Shown here piece by piece: positions 1 to 7,525 of a stretch of DNA of 27,365 bases. The first letter of the stretch is position 1, and each line of letters starts with the position of its first letter. A model generated the notes under the pieces. That model was not told the DNA's origin and searched no databases. It was given only the letters and a program-made list of their open reading frames with translations. This DNA comes from Spongiibacteraceae bacterium UBA5047 (GTDB lineage Bacteria > Pseudomonadota > Gammaproteobacteria > Pseudomonadales > Spongiibacteraceae), in contig DIBR01000048.1 of assembly GCA_002415025.1 (NCBI GenBank), forward strand, positions 34,318 to 61,682, read 5' to 3'. Both the position numbers and the translations under genes were made by a program.

Positions 1-333
1 CTATTGCTTATCGATGCAAACAACCTTTACGTCAACGAAATAAATCATGGGAGCTCCGCTTTGGCAGAGATTAAAAAAATCCCTCCAAAGCGCGTAGCAG
101 AGATTCATCTGGCAGGTTCCCCAACAGGAGCTGGCGGGATTGCGATCGATACCCATAGCGAACGCATAAACGATACCGTCTGGAGGCTTTATCAGGCGAT
201 GATTTCGGCATGGGGGCCTAGACCAACGTTGATTGAGTGGGACAACGATATACCCTCTTGGGACACGCTGTATTCAGAGTATAGCAAAGCAAAACACTAT
301 CTTGATAAATCCAAAAGTAATAGCGGTGATTAG
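1..333 (+). CDS. bufB: DUF692 multinuclear iron-dependent oxidase, C-terminal part (BufB type)
   Basis: Partial gene open at the left edge; the reading frame runs from base 1, so no start is present. About 110 C-terminal residues remain of a protein normally near 280. Recognisable DUF692 (UPF0276) features are LLIDANNLYVN near the start, the EIHLAG segment, the IDTHSE segment and the closing PTLIEWDNDIP; the His, Asp and Glu residues in these segments are iron ligands in the family. MNIO enzymes modify cysteines of small precursor peptides, and those paired with a DUF2063 partner make bufferin-type copper-binding peptides. The stop codon abuts the ATG of the next gene, so the two are cotranscribed and probably translationally coupled. 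The precursor gene (bufA) would be upstream of the window. The copper role is inferred from the family and from the metal-resistance surroundings. Confidence 0.85.
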   Translation, partial: LLLIDANNLYVNEINHGSSALAEIKKIPPKRVAEIHLAGSPTGAGGIAIDTHSERINDTVWRLYQAMISAWGPRPTLIEWDNDIPSWDTLYSEYSKAKHYLDKSKSNSGD

Positions 334-1110
334 ATGTCTATAGAGAACATACACCATAGCTATTTATCGCTAGTTAAAAATGGCTCGTCACAAGAACTCC
401 GAGCCGTTGCAAACGACACTGCAGCGGGAACGCTGACGGAAGGCATTTCAATCTATACCAGTAATACCAAAGAACGATTGGTTGCAACGTTGGAGGCTGC
501 ATTTCCAGTATGCAAAAAGGTTGTGGGCAACGATTGCTTTCAGGCTATGGCTGAAGAGTATGCCTTACAGTATCCTTCCGAAGAAAAATCGCTCTACCAT
601 TATGGCGCCAAGTTCAATCAATTTACCGACCTTATCATCAAGACAAATGAACAGTTTTACAATGTAGCGTATCTACCGGACCTCGCTCTTTTTGAATGGA
701 AAATGCACCTAAGCTTTTTTCAGAAAGACAGAACGGCTTTTGATTTCGATAGATTCGCTAATCTGGAACAATCTCAGCTCAGCAAAATCGTGTTTACCTT
801 ATCGCCGGACATATACCTGTTAGAGACGCAGTTCCCGGTCGCAATAATTTGGGAGCTTCATGAAATTAATGAACCTTTTAAAAAAGCCATCATCGAAAAA
901 GGCAAGGAATGCTACTTGATTGAGCGCCCGCTGTATAAACCAACTTTTACGCACCTTAAGCGGCATGAGTTCGATGCCTTAACCAAAATTGAAGCAGGTT
1001 TTACGTTTGAAAACCTTATTCTTTCTTTTGGTAATTTTGAAACTCTGGTAACCGAATTTATCAAGAATGGCTGGGTAAATGGCTTTAAAAACGGATTAGA
1101 AACTACGTGA
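334..1110 (+). CDS. bufC: DUF2063 family partner of the MNIO enzyme (BufC/HvfC type)
   Basis: The 258-residue product has the N-terminal DUF2063 pattern: a helical segment with SIYTSNTKERL, then AAFPVCKKVVG and a YLPDLALFEW motif around residues 108-118. The C-terminal half is more variable, as in the family. These proteins were once labelled putative DNA-binding but act as the substrate-recruiting partner of DUF692 oxidases in RiPP maturation. The gene starts on the base after the bufB stop, which supports a joint function. The DNA here is visibly more AT-rich than the downstream sulfur and czc operons, so the pair may have a different origin. No signal peptide is seen, so it should be cytosolic. 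Assignment to the bufferin rather than another MNIO pathway is inferred. Confidence 0.8.
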   Translation: MSIENIHHSYLSLVKNGSSQELRAVANDTAAGTLTEGISIYTSNTKERLVATLEAAFPVCKKVVGNDCFQAMAEEYALQYPSEEKSLYHYGAKFNQFTDLIIKTNEQFYNVAYLPDLALFEWKMHLSFFQKDRTAFDFDRFANLEQSQLSKIVFTLSPDIYLLETQFPVAIIWELHEINEPFKKAIIEKGKECYLIERPLYKPTFTHLKRHEFDALTKIEAGFTFENLILSFGNFETLVTEFIKNGWVNGFKNGLETT

Positions 1111-1255
1111 GGCACGAAGCAACGCCGATTCCAACACATTTACGATGTATTTCAAAGAATACACCAGCGGCTATTCGTTGAATGAGCCTTAATCACTCGA
1201 ACCAGCAGTAACTCGCTCTCTACAGCTTTAAAAATCCTCGAAGAGGTGGCATATT

Positions 1256-1756
1256 ATGAGTAAACCCAAAGTCAAAAAACACAGCGTAGTCAGACGAAAT
1301 ATAGACTGGATAATGTTGGCAATATTTTTTGGCGCCGCCATTTTGCTAACTGTAGCAGCATACGATCCCGTTATCATTGAGCCAGACGAGGGAGAAATCC
1401 ATGTATACAAGCGGGCTGATTGCGGGTGTTGTCAGAAGTGGGTTGAGTATCTGGAAGAAAATGGGATTAAAGTGAAAGTGAACACTGTCGCCAGTACCGC
1501 TCCTATCCAAAACGCCTTGAATATACCTGTGAGCGTAAGGTCCTGTCATACAGCACTAATAAATGATTTCTGGGTAGAGGGACATGTTCCCGCGAAAAAT
1601 ATAGAGGCGTTAATTGAGGAAGCGGACAAGGAAGTTGCAGGGATAGCGGTTCCGGGAATGCCCCCGGGCTCTCCCGGAATGGAATCTGACAATCCACAAC
1701 CCTATGATGTTTTGATGGTTCATTATAGCGCTGAGGTTTCGGTAATGACTCCCTGA
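1256..1756 (+). CDS. Membrane-anchored DUF411 metal-binding protein
   Basis: The 166-residue product has one N-terminal membrane segment (about residues 17-37), then a thioredoxin-like DUF411 domain. The domain opens with IHVYKRADCGCCQKWVEYL, with a CGCC motif at residues 56-59 and another conserved Cys near residue 97 (VRSCHTA). DUF411 proteins are found in copper and other metal-resistance loci and are thought to bind metal in the periplasm. The tail is rich in Pro, Gly and Met (PGMPPGSPGM), which would suit soft-metal binding. The ATG at 1256 has a GAGGTGG ribosome site. The gene lies 145 bases after bufC and 79 before the metallo-hydrolase; either an independent unit or part of the copper block is possible. 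The exact function of the family is unsettled. Confidence 0.85.
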   Translation: MSKPKVKKHSVVRRNIDWIMLAIFFGAAILLTVAAYDPVIIEPDEGEIHVYKRADCGCCQKWVEYLEENGIKVKVNTVASTAPIQNALNIPVSVRSCHTALINDFWVEGHVPAKNIEALIEEADKEVAGIAVPGMPPGSPGMESDNPQPYDVLMVHYSAEVSVMTP

Positions 1757-1835
1757 ACATCAGATCAGAATGGATACCAGGATAGAACCCTTTTAAGGGG
1801 TTTCGGTCAATCCTGCATAAAGTGAGGCCAACACG

Positions 1836-2729
1836 ATGAAAGCAGTCAATTTCTCCGTCGATTTTGAGAGCCGTCCAGAGGTTATGCCGTTTTTTGACGA
1901 GCAGACCAATACATTCTCTTACGTAGTCAAGGATCCTTTCTCACAGGCCTGTGCCATAGTGGATTCTGTGATGGAAATTGACTACCCCTCCGGCCGATTG
2001 AGCCTGCGAGGAGCGGACGAGATCATTCGCTACATTCGCTACCACAGTCTGGAACTGCAGTGGATCATCGAGACTCACGTGCATGCCGACCACCTCTCGG
2101 CTGCGCCCTACCTTCAGCAACAGCTCGGAGGAAAAATCGGTATTGGCAACAAGATCACTGATGTGCAGGATTCCTTCGGTAAAATCTTTAATGCCGGGAC
2201 GGAATTCTCCCGCGATGGCTCACAGTTCGACCAACTTTTTAGTGACGGCGACGAATACCTTGTGGGCAATATGGTTTGTCACGCGATCCACACACCCGGT
2301 CATACACCAGCCTGTATGGTTCACGTCATGGGCGATGCCGCCTTTGTCGGCGACACCTTGTTTATGCCCGATGGCGGCACGGCGCGTGCCGACTTTCCCG
2401 GCGGAGATGCACGCACCTTGTACAGAAGTATCCAGCGAGTACTAACACTGCCTGATAATGTCCGCCTGTTTATCTGTCATGATTACATGCCAAACGGGCG
2501 AAAGGCGGAATACCAGACCACGGTTGGCGATGAGCGACGCCTCAACATCCATGTAGGGAAACAGGTTGACGAAGACAGTTTTGTCAAAATGCGCGAGAAG
2601 CGAGACGCGACACTGGGTATGCCGCGCCTGATACTGCCCTCCCTTCAGATCAATATGCGCGCTGGCCACCTGCCACCTGCCGAGGATAACGGCACCAGCT
2701 ATCTAAAATTGCCACTCAATCAACTATAG
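1836..2729 (+). CDS. Persulfide dioxygenase-like MBL-fold hydrolase (Blh/ETHE1 family)
   Basis: The 297-residue protein has the metallo-beta-lactamase motif THVHADHLSA (H81, H83, D85, H86), a second His in TPGHTPA (H156), Asp in GDTLF (D173) and a late His in CHDYMPNG (H215). This pattern, including a single mononuclear iron site, is typical of ETHE1/Blh persulfide dioxygenases, which oxidise glutathione persulfide to sulfite. No signal peptide is seen, so it is cytosolic. In other proteobacteria the family is linked to rhodaneses and sulfite or sulfide exporters, matching the next five genes. A glyoxalase II role is less likely because of the rhodanese context. No BigR-type regulator is present in the window. 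Substrate is inferred from family and context. Confidence 0.85.
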   Translation: MKAVNFSVDFESRPEVMPFFDEQTNTFSYVVKDPFSQACAIVDSVMEIDYPSGRLSLRGADEIIRYIRYHSLELQWIIETHVHADHLSAAPYLQQQLGGKIGIGNKITDVQDSFGKIFNAGTEFSRDGSQFDQLFSDGDEYLVGNMVCHAIHTPGHTPACMVHVMGDAAFVGDTLFMPDGGTARADFPGGDARTLYRSIQRVLTLPDNVRLFICHDYMPNGRKAEYQTTVGDERRLNIHVGKQVDEDSFVKMREKRDATLGMPRLILPSLQINMRAGHLPPAEDNGTSYLKLPLNQL

Positions 2730-2736
2730 GAGGTTC

Positions 2737-2805
2737 ATGGGCAATTCGGCTATTGACGACCGTTCGGCTTATGGACAACTGATTGTGGGTGCCGTAAGTC
2801 ACTGA
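2737..2805 (+). CDS. Possible 22-codon leader ORF ahead of sulP
   Basis: An ATG at 2737 follows an ideal ribosome site (AGGAGG, 2728-2733, overlapping the end of the upstream gene) and opens a 22-codon frame ending in TGA at 2803-2805. The encoded peptide, starting MGNSAIDDRSAYGQ, resembles nothing I recognise. Nothing else in the 228-base gap explains such a strong ribosome site. It could be a leader peptide, the stub of a decayed gene, or chance. A perfect hairpin lies 70 bases farther on. Confidence 0.3.
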   Translation: MGNSAIDDRSAYGQLIVGAVSH

Positions 2806-2876
2806 CTGAACGCCGACACTGCTTCGGCTCCACGCGAGCAACGTCCCATAGTCGCCGGCAATAAACCTGGCTGTTG

Positions 2877-2897
2877 TTTCCAGCCATCTGCTGGAAA
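2877..2897 (+). promoter_or_regulatory. Perfect 8-bp hairpin in the leader of sulP
   Basis: TTTCCAGC (2877-2884) and GCTGGAAA (2890-2897) are exact inverted repeats around a 5-base loop, 60 bases upstream of the sulP start. No T-tract follows, so it is not a classical terminator. It could be an mRNA processing or stability element or a regulator site. Function unknown. Confidence 0.4.
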
Positions 2898-2957
2898 GGT
2901 ATGCTGAAAGGCCGCAAGAGGATTGTCTCACCAACCCACGGAGAATAACCCTCACCT

Positions 2958-4700
2958 ATGAAAGGCTGGAAACGCTACTTTCCGATAGCCGACTGGGGCG
3001 CGCGCTATAGTCGCGAGCACTTCGGAAGCGACCTGCTGGCGGCACTCATTGTTACCATCATGTTGATTCCCCAGTCCTTGGCTTACGCCCTGTTGGCCGG
3101 TCTACCTGCAGAAGTTGGCCTCTACGCCAGTATGTTTCCCTTGGCAGCCTACGCGCTGTTTGGTACCAGCAACACCCTTGCTGTTGGGCCAGTTGCAGTG
3201 GTCTCACTGATGACCGCGTCCACAATCAGTGAATTTGCCGCGCCCGGCAGTTCTGCCTACCTTCAAGCGGCCATCCTGCTGGCATTGCTGTCCGGTTGTT
3301 TCATGTTGCTACTGGGGGTATTGCGAATGGGCTTTCTGGCCAGCTTTCTCTCGCACCCGGTCATCGCCGGCTTTATCACTGCCTCCGGCTTGATTATTAT
3401 CGTAAGTCAGTTAAAGCACCTTCTCGGCGTGACAGTCAATGGCGATAATGTATACATCCTAATAACAGAACTCGCGGCAAAGACTCCAGAATTCCATCTG
3501 CCCACGCTGTACTTCGGCCTGGGCGTGCTGGTTTTTTTGCTCTGGGCCAGGAGCGGATTGAAGCCACTACTTCTCAAAATTGGACTAAGCGATAGCATCG
3601 CAGGTTTACTCACGCGCACTGGCCCCATCATCGGCGTGTTTGCAACCAGCGTTCTTGCTTACCAAATCGATGCCGGCGCGCTGGGGGTACGCCTCATCGG
3701 AGAAGTTCCCTCTGGCTTGCCTGATTGGAAACTACCTGAGTTGGAGTTATCCCTGGCAAGCAAGCTATTGCCGGCAGCAGCTATGATTTCATTGATCGGC
3801 TTTGTGGAATCGATTGCCGTCGCACAAACGTTGGCCGCCAAACGCGGCGAGAAAATCCGTCCCGATCAAGAATTGATTGGCCTTGGCAGTGCCAATATCA
3901 GTTCCGCCTTTTCCGGGGGGTATCCGGTTGCAGGCGGTTTTGCACGCTCAGTCGTCAATTTTGATGCCGGCGCCGCGACACCAGCGGCGGGACTGTTTGC
4001 CGCAGTCGGAATTGCCGCGACAGCTCTTTTTCTCACACCTTATCTCGCCTATCTACCACAAGCTACCTTGGCCGCGACCATCATTGTCGCCGTTCTATCG
4101 CTGCTGGATTTTTCAGTACTGAAGAAAACCTGGCACTACAATCGTTTTGACTTTATTGCCGTCACAATCACACTGTTGGGAACCTTGGTTTTCGGGGTTG
4201 AGGCGGGTGTTTTCTGCGGCGTTATTGCATCGCTGATACTGCATATTTATAAATCGTCACGACCTCATATCGCTGTTGTCGGCAAGGTAGCTGGGACAGA
4301 ACATTTTCGTAATGTTGAGCGCCATGGCGTTGTAACCCATCCAGAAATTCTCTCGGTCAGGGTCGACGAAAGCCTCTATTTTGCCAACATAAGCTATTTT
4401 GAAGACAGGTTACTGGCGCTGCTCGACGAACGTCCCTCAGTTCAGCACGTAATCGTACTTTGTACCGCCGTTAATGAAATTGATCTTACCGCACTTGAGG
4501 TGCTCGAAATGCTGAATGAAACGCTCTATAACCGGGGTATTTCCTTGAATTTGTCCGAAGTAAAAGGCCCGGTTATGGATACACTGAGCAAAACCGATTT
4601 TCCCCAACAACTGACCGGGAAGATATTCCTTTCCCAGCACCAGGCTGTGACCCAACTTGGCGGCTACTCATACACCGATGCTGAAACTTACGTTATATAA
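2958..4700 (+). CDS. SulP-family inorganic anion permease with STAS domain
   Basis: The 580-residue product is a full-length SulP transporter. The N-terminal region carries the family signature around LIPQSLAYALLAGLPAEVGLY (about residues 37-57), and GTSNTLAVGPVAVVSLMTA follows. Roughly 10-14 membrane segments extend to about residue 425. A cytoplasmic STAS domain (about 445-560) ends the protein; the usual phospho-acceptor loop reads NEIDLTALEVL, with Thr where Ser is common. SulP proteins carry sulfate, bicarbonate or other anions, usually by H+ or Na+ coupling. Next to persulfide dioxygenase and rhodaneses, sulfate, sulfite or thiosulfate movement is likely, but direction and substrate cannot be read from sequence. 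The ribosome site is weak (GGAG 13 bases upstream). A decayed second copy of part of this gene lies downstream at 7433-7525 and 10105-10234. Confidence 0.93.
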   Translation: MKGWKRYFPIADWGARYSREHFGSDLLAALIVTIMLIPQSLAYALLAGLPAEVGLYASMFPLAAYALFGTSNTLAVGPVAVVSLMTASTISEFAAPGSSAYLQAAILLALLSGCFMLLLGVLRMGFLASFLSHPVIAGFITASGLIIIVSQLKHLLGVTVNGDNVYILITELAAKTPEFHLPTLYFGLGVLVFLLWARSGLKPLLLKIGLSDSIAGLLTRTGPIIGVFATSVLAYQIDAGALGVRLIGEVPSGLPDWKLPELELSLASKLLPAAAMISLIGFVESIAVAQTLAAKRGEKIRPDQELIGLGSANISSAFSGGYPVAGGFARSVVNFDAGAATPAAGLFAAVGIAATALFLTPYLAYLPQATLAATIIVAVLSLLDFSVLKKTWHYNRFDFIAVTITLLGTLVFGVEAGVFCGVIASLILHIYKSSRPHIAVVGKVAGTEHFRNVERHGVVTHPEILSVRVDESLYFANISYFEDRLLALLDERPSVQHVIVLCTAVNEIDLTALEVLEMLNETLYNRGISLNLSEVKGPVMDTLSKTDFPQQLTGKIFLSQHQAVTQLGGYSYTDAETYVI

Positions 4701-4716
4701 CATACAGAGAAAGCTG

Positions 4717-5292
4717 ATGGTGGCACGGACAGAAAAAGGTCAACTCGGCCGCTTTGTACTGATGCTCGTCTCTGCCCTGCTCCTCCCGTCGGTTGCCACG
4801 GCTGACGCACTAGGAGGCATTGAATGGCTGGTCGACAAACGCTTTGATGTACCCGAGATCACGGTGGAGGAAGCGCAAGCTATTTTGTCTGATGACGCCG
4901 GCAACTGGCTTGTTGTGGACGTGCGAGAGCCCGAAGAGTACGCAGTCAGCCATCTGCCGGGCGCAATTCGTATTTCACTGGATACCGATAGAGAAACCTT
5001 CACGCAGCAATTTGGCGGTGCCTTGGCGGGAAAGCATGTGCTGTTCTACTGCTCTGTTGGGCAGCGCAGCTCCAAGTTGGCTGCTCGCCTGCAAGATGCC
5101 GTGCGTGATGCCGGCGGCGCAGGCATTGCGAATCTGCGAGGTGGCATTTTCCGTTGGCATGGCGAACATGGAACGCTGGTCAATGCAGAAGGGTCGGTGG
5201 ATCGGGTTCACCCTTATAACGCAGTCTGGGGCCGATTGATGCCGCGAGAAAACCCGCCAGACCCCAAGATAGAAAACCTGGAGGACACATAA
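4717..5292 (+). CDS. Exported rhodanese-like sulfurtransferase
   Basis: The product is 191 residues from the ATG at 4717. An in-frame ATG at 4657 would overlap sulP and put 20 extra residues before the signal peptide, so 4717 is preferred. A signal sequence (hydrophobic core about residues 14-28, likely cleavage after VATA) sends it to the periplasm. The rhodanese domain (about 45-150) includes VVDVREPEEY and the active-site loop YCSVGQRSS with Cys112. Rhodaneses move sulfane sulfur from thiosulfate, polysulfide or persulfide to thiol acceptors. It follows sulP by 16 bases and overlaps the next rhodanese by one base (TAATG), so it is in one operon. The tail after residue 150 is short and unassigned. 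Confidence 0.87.
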   Translation: MVARTEKGQLGRFVLMLVSALLLPSVATADALGGIEWLVDKRFDVPEITVEEAQAILSDDAGNWLVVDVREPEEYAVSHLPGAIRISLDTDRETFTQQFGGALAGKHVLFYCSVGQRSSKLAARLQDAVRDAGGAGIANLRGGIFRWHGEHGTLVNAEGSVDRVHPYNAVWGRLMPRENPPDPKIENLEDT

Positions 5293-5723
5293 TGATTGCA
5301 ATACTAAAACCGCGTTCCCGGCTAATACACACGCTCTCTATGGCATTGGTATTGGCCCTGGTGCAAGCCTGCTCTACCGAATCCCCAACAGAGCAGCCTG
5401 TGAAATTTGTAACCGTTGAGTCGGCTGTGGCCGCTGCGAAGAAAGGTATGACCATTGTGGATGTCCGCACTGATAGCGAGTGGAATGCGGGTCATCTGCA
5501 GGCAGCACGCCACCTGCCGCTTTCCGGACTCGACGAGGCGCTACCGGCATCCAACCTGGACCGAACTAAGCCAGTGTTGCTGCATTGCCAGTCAGGCGGC
5601 CGCGCTACGCGTGCCAGCCATCAGTTTGTCGCCGCTGGTTTTTCCGATGTGCGGGTACTGAAACCCGGCGGCTATGCAGAACTGGCACAAGCAGGTCTAC
5701 CGACAGCGCCGGCCGGTGAGTAA
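5292..5723 (+). CDS. Rhodanese lipoprotein
   Basis: The 143-residue product has an N-terminal hydrophobic stretch ending in LALVQAC, a plausible lipobox with the lipidated Cys near residue 27, so it is likely anchored to a membrane facing the periplasm. The rhodanese fold follows: TIVDVRTDSEW, GHLQAARHLPL and the active loop HCQSGGRA with Cys99. The start overlaps the previous stop in TAATG and has GGAGG eight bases upstream. It is the second of three different rhodaneses in this operon. Acceptor and donor are unknown; the context suggests handling sulfane sulfur outside the cytoplasm. Confidence 0.87.
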   Translation: MIAILKPRSRLIHTLSMALVLALVQACSTESPTEQPVKFVTVESAVAAAKKGMTIVDVRTDSEWNAGHLQAARHLPLSGLDEALPASNLDRTKPVLLHCQSGGRATRASHQFVAAGFSDVRVLKPGGYAELAQAGLPTAPAGE

Positions 5724-5858
5724 CCGTCAGCAGACCGGATTTTGGCAAGGGGTGTATTCTGCCATGGCTGATTTATTGCACTTGCGGACATACAACTGTT
5801 TTTGTACGGCTTGCTGAATCAGCGCGACTTGTCTGACCACCGACGCGTTACGTAAAAC

Positions 5859-5880
5859 CGCTGCGACATTGCTCGCAGCG
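5859..5880 (+). promoter_or_regulatory. Perfect 8-bp hairpin between two rhodanese genes
   Basis: CGCTGCGA (5859-5866) and TCGCAGCG (5873-5880) form an exact GC-rich stem with a 6-base loop, about 30 bases before the next start codon and in an otherwise featureless 186-base gap. It lacks a following T-tract. It may slow transcription, protect the 3' end of the upstream message, or be an operator. Confidence 0.4.
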
Positions 5881-5909
5881 CCGAATCATGATTTCGAGGA
5901 GGAAGACCC

Positions 5910-6293
5910 ATGCGCACAACATATTCCGCCAAAGAACTGGTCACCGCAGCCAAGGGTGACGTCGGTACACTAGACCCAGCAGATGTCGCCTCAGCCCGAT
6001 CTCAGGGAGCCGTCCTTGTAGACGTACGCGAACCGGGTGAATGGGAACAAGGCCACATTGCGGAGGCCATCCACATTCCGCGCGGCACACTGGAATTCAA
6101 TATTGATGATGCCATCAAAGACAAGGATGTACGGATCGTGACGTACTGTGCCGCTGGCAGTCGCGCAGCCCTGGCGGCAGCCACTCTCAAGCAAATGGGG
6201 TATGCCGGAGCGATTGCCTCGGAGGCAGGCTTCGATGACCTCGCTAAACAGGGGCTGCCGGTTGAAAAAGGCGACCTAACAAACAATGACTGA
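5910..6293 (+). CDS. Cytosolic single-domain rhodanese
   Basis: The 127-residue product has no signal peptide, so it should be cytosolic, unlike the two rhodaneses before it. Key features are VLVDVREPGEWEQGHI, the EAIHIPRGTLEF segment, and the active loop YCAAGSRAAL with Cys80. The family is common in bacteria as a thiosulfate or persulfide sulfurtransferase. The start has a strong GAGGAGGAAG ribosome site. The 3' end overlaps the flavoprotein gene by eight bases, so the two are probably coupled. The gap and hairpin before it may give it separate expression from the upstream pair. Confidence 0.9.
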   Translation: MRTTYSAKELVTAAKGDVGTLDPADVASARSQGAVLVDVREPGEWEQGHIAEAIHIPRGTLEFNIDDAIKDKDVRIVTYCAAGSRAALAAATLKQMGYAGAIASEAGFDDLAKQGLPVEKGDLTNND

Positions 6294-7413
6294 ATCCTGC
6301 CGCCCTACCGTGGTGCTGGTTGGCGCGGGACACGCCCATCTTCACATCGCCAATCAGGCCGCCGACTACGCGAACGTCGGGGCGCGGCTGGTACTCATCG
6401 ATCCTGGAGCGTTCTGGTACTCAGGCATGGCCACAGGGTTACTCGGTGGCCGCTACGCCCCCGAGGACGATCAGATCGAGCCAGGGAAACTGATCCACCG
6501 CTGCGGCGGAGAGTTTATCCAGGATCGCGTTGACGCAATAAATACAAGTACGCGCACACTCTCGCTTGCTTCAGGTAAAACAATCCACTACGACTGGCTG
6601 TCCCTTAACGTCGGAAGCGAAGTCGATATCAGTGGTCTGGAACCGCCGAGCGACGGACCACGTGTATGGCCGGTCAAACCGATTCCTCCGCTGTACGAAC
6701 TTCGTGCCTCACTTGAACAGGCCATCCGAGACAGCGGCGAGATGCCACCCGTTGTGGTCATCGGCGGCGGCGCGACGGGCAGCGAGCTGACGGCCAACCT
6801 GGCCGGGCTGGCACGCCGCAACGGCGCCGAGCCGCAGGTCACTCTCATTAGCAGCAGCGAGCGATTGCTACCGGATGCGCCTGTCGGTGCCTCACGGGCG
6901 TTGACACGCGCTATCGCCAGCTTCGGGATTAAACTGCACCTGCAAATGCGAGCGCGCCGAATCACTGAGCGTGGTGTCGAACTGGAATCAGGCGAGGAGA
7001 TCCCCTGCAAACACGTGCTAGCCGCTGTCGGATTGCAGGCCAAATCGCTAACACGCTCGCTTGGATTGGCGGCAGGCCCCGCCGGTTTGCGTGTAAACAG
7101 CTACATGCAATCCTTGGACGACCAACGCGTTTTCGCCGCCGGAGATTGCGCCGATTTTGCGCCCCGCGACCTACCTAAGTTGGGCGTATTTGGTGTCAAA
7201 GCCGCCGGAATTATCCACCACAACTTGCTCGCCAGTCTACGGGGTAAGCCGCTGAAGCACTACAAACCCCAGCGCGTTTGGCTCGCGATCCTCAATTTGG
7301 GTGATGGCCGCGGCTTGTTACTCTGGTGGAAAGTTTGGTGGTTGGGGCGTCTATCAGACTGGCTCAAGGATCGGATTGACCGGCGGTTTATGGCTCACTA
7401 CAAGCATACATGA
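6286..7413 (+). CDS. FAD-dependent NAD(P)H oxidoreductase (NDH-2/SQR-like fold)
   Basis: The 375-residue product has two nucleotide-binding motifs. An N-terminal VVLVGAGHAHL (from residue 9) is an FAD site with His in place of the last Gly, as in flavoproteins related to the N-terminal domain of SelD fusions. A second motif, VVVIGGGATGSE, lies around residues 156-167. VFAAGDCADF (G286-D287-C288) is the second FAD contact. The tail (about 340-370) has a Trp-rich hydrophobic/amphipathic helix (LLLWWKVWWLG) that could attach it to the membrane, as in NDH-2 and sulfide:quinone reductase. The cysteine pair of classical SQR is not evident, so I do not call it SQR. Operon position suggests electron transfer tied to sulfur metabolism; the substrate is unknown. 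Confidence 0.85.
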   Translation: MTESCRPTVVLVGAGHAHLHIANQAADYANVGARLVLIDPGAFWYSGMATGLLGGRYAPEDDQIEPGKLIHRCGGEFIQDRVDAINTSTRTLSLASGKTIHYDWLSLNVGSEVDISGLEPPSDGPRVWPVKPIPPLYELRASLEQAIRDSGEMPPVVVIGGGATGSELTANLAGLARRNGAEPQVTLISSSERLLPDAPVGASRALTRAIASFGIKLHLQMRARRITERGVELESGEEIPCKHVLAAVGLQAKSLTRSLGLAAGPAGLRVNSYMQSLDDQRVFAAGDCADFAPRDLPKLGVFGVKAAGIIHHNLLASLRGKPLKHYKPQRVWLAILNLGDGRGLLLWWKVWWLGRLSDWLKDRIDRRFMAHYKHT

Positions 7414-7432
7414 AATCTGTCAGGTGCCAGGC

Positions 7433-7525
7433 CTGAAGCCACTAATAGTACAATTTGGACTAAGCGATGAGATCGCAGCTTTTCTCATGCATACAAGTCC
7501 GATCATTGGCCTGTTTGCGATCAGC
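7433..7525 (+). pseudogene. SulP relic, left fragment
   Basis: These 93 bases align without gaps to 3558-3650 inside the intact sulP gene and share the exact run TTGGACTAAGCGAT. The encoded peptide (LKPLIVQFGLSDEIAAF, then SPIIGLFAIS) matches LKPLLLKIGLSDSIAGL and GPIIGVFATS of the permease. No start or further SulP sequence flanks it. The matching continuation is found 2.6 kb downstream at 10105-10234, so this is one half of a decayed second sulP copy. Confidence 0.8.

Noticed and set aside
1785..1804. Hairpin-like AACCC/GGGTT after the DUF411 gene as a terminator
   Set aside because: The stem is short and imperfect and there is no T-tract at the right place.
4657..4716. Upstream start of the exported rhodanese overlapping sulP
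   Set aside because: It would place 20 residues before the signal peptide and has no ribosome site; ATG 4717 gives a normal signal sequence.
6286..7413. Calling the flavoprotein a sulfide:quinone reductase
   Set aside because: The paired redox cysteines expected in SQR are not evident, and the N-terminal GAGHAH motif fits other NDH-2-like families.
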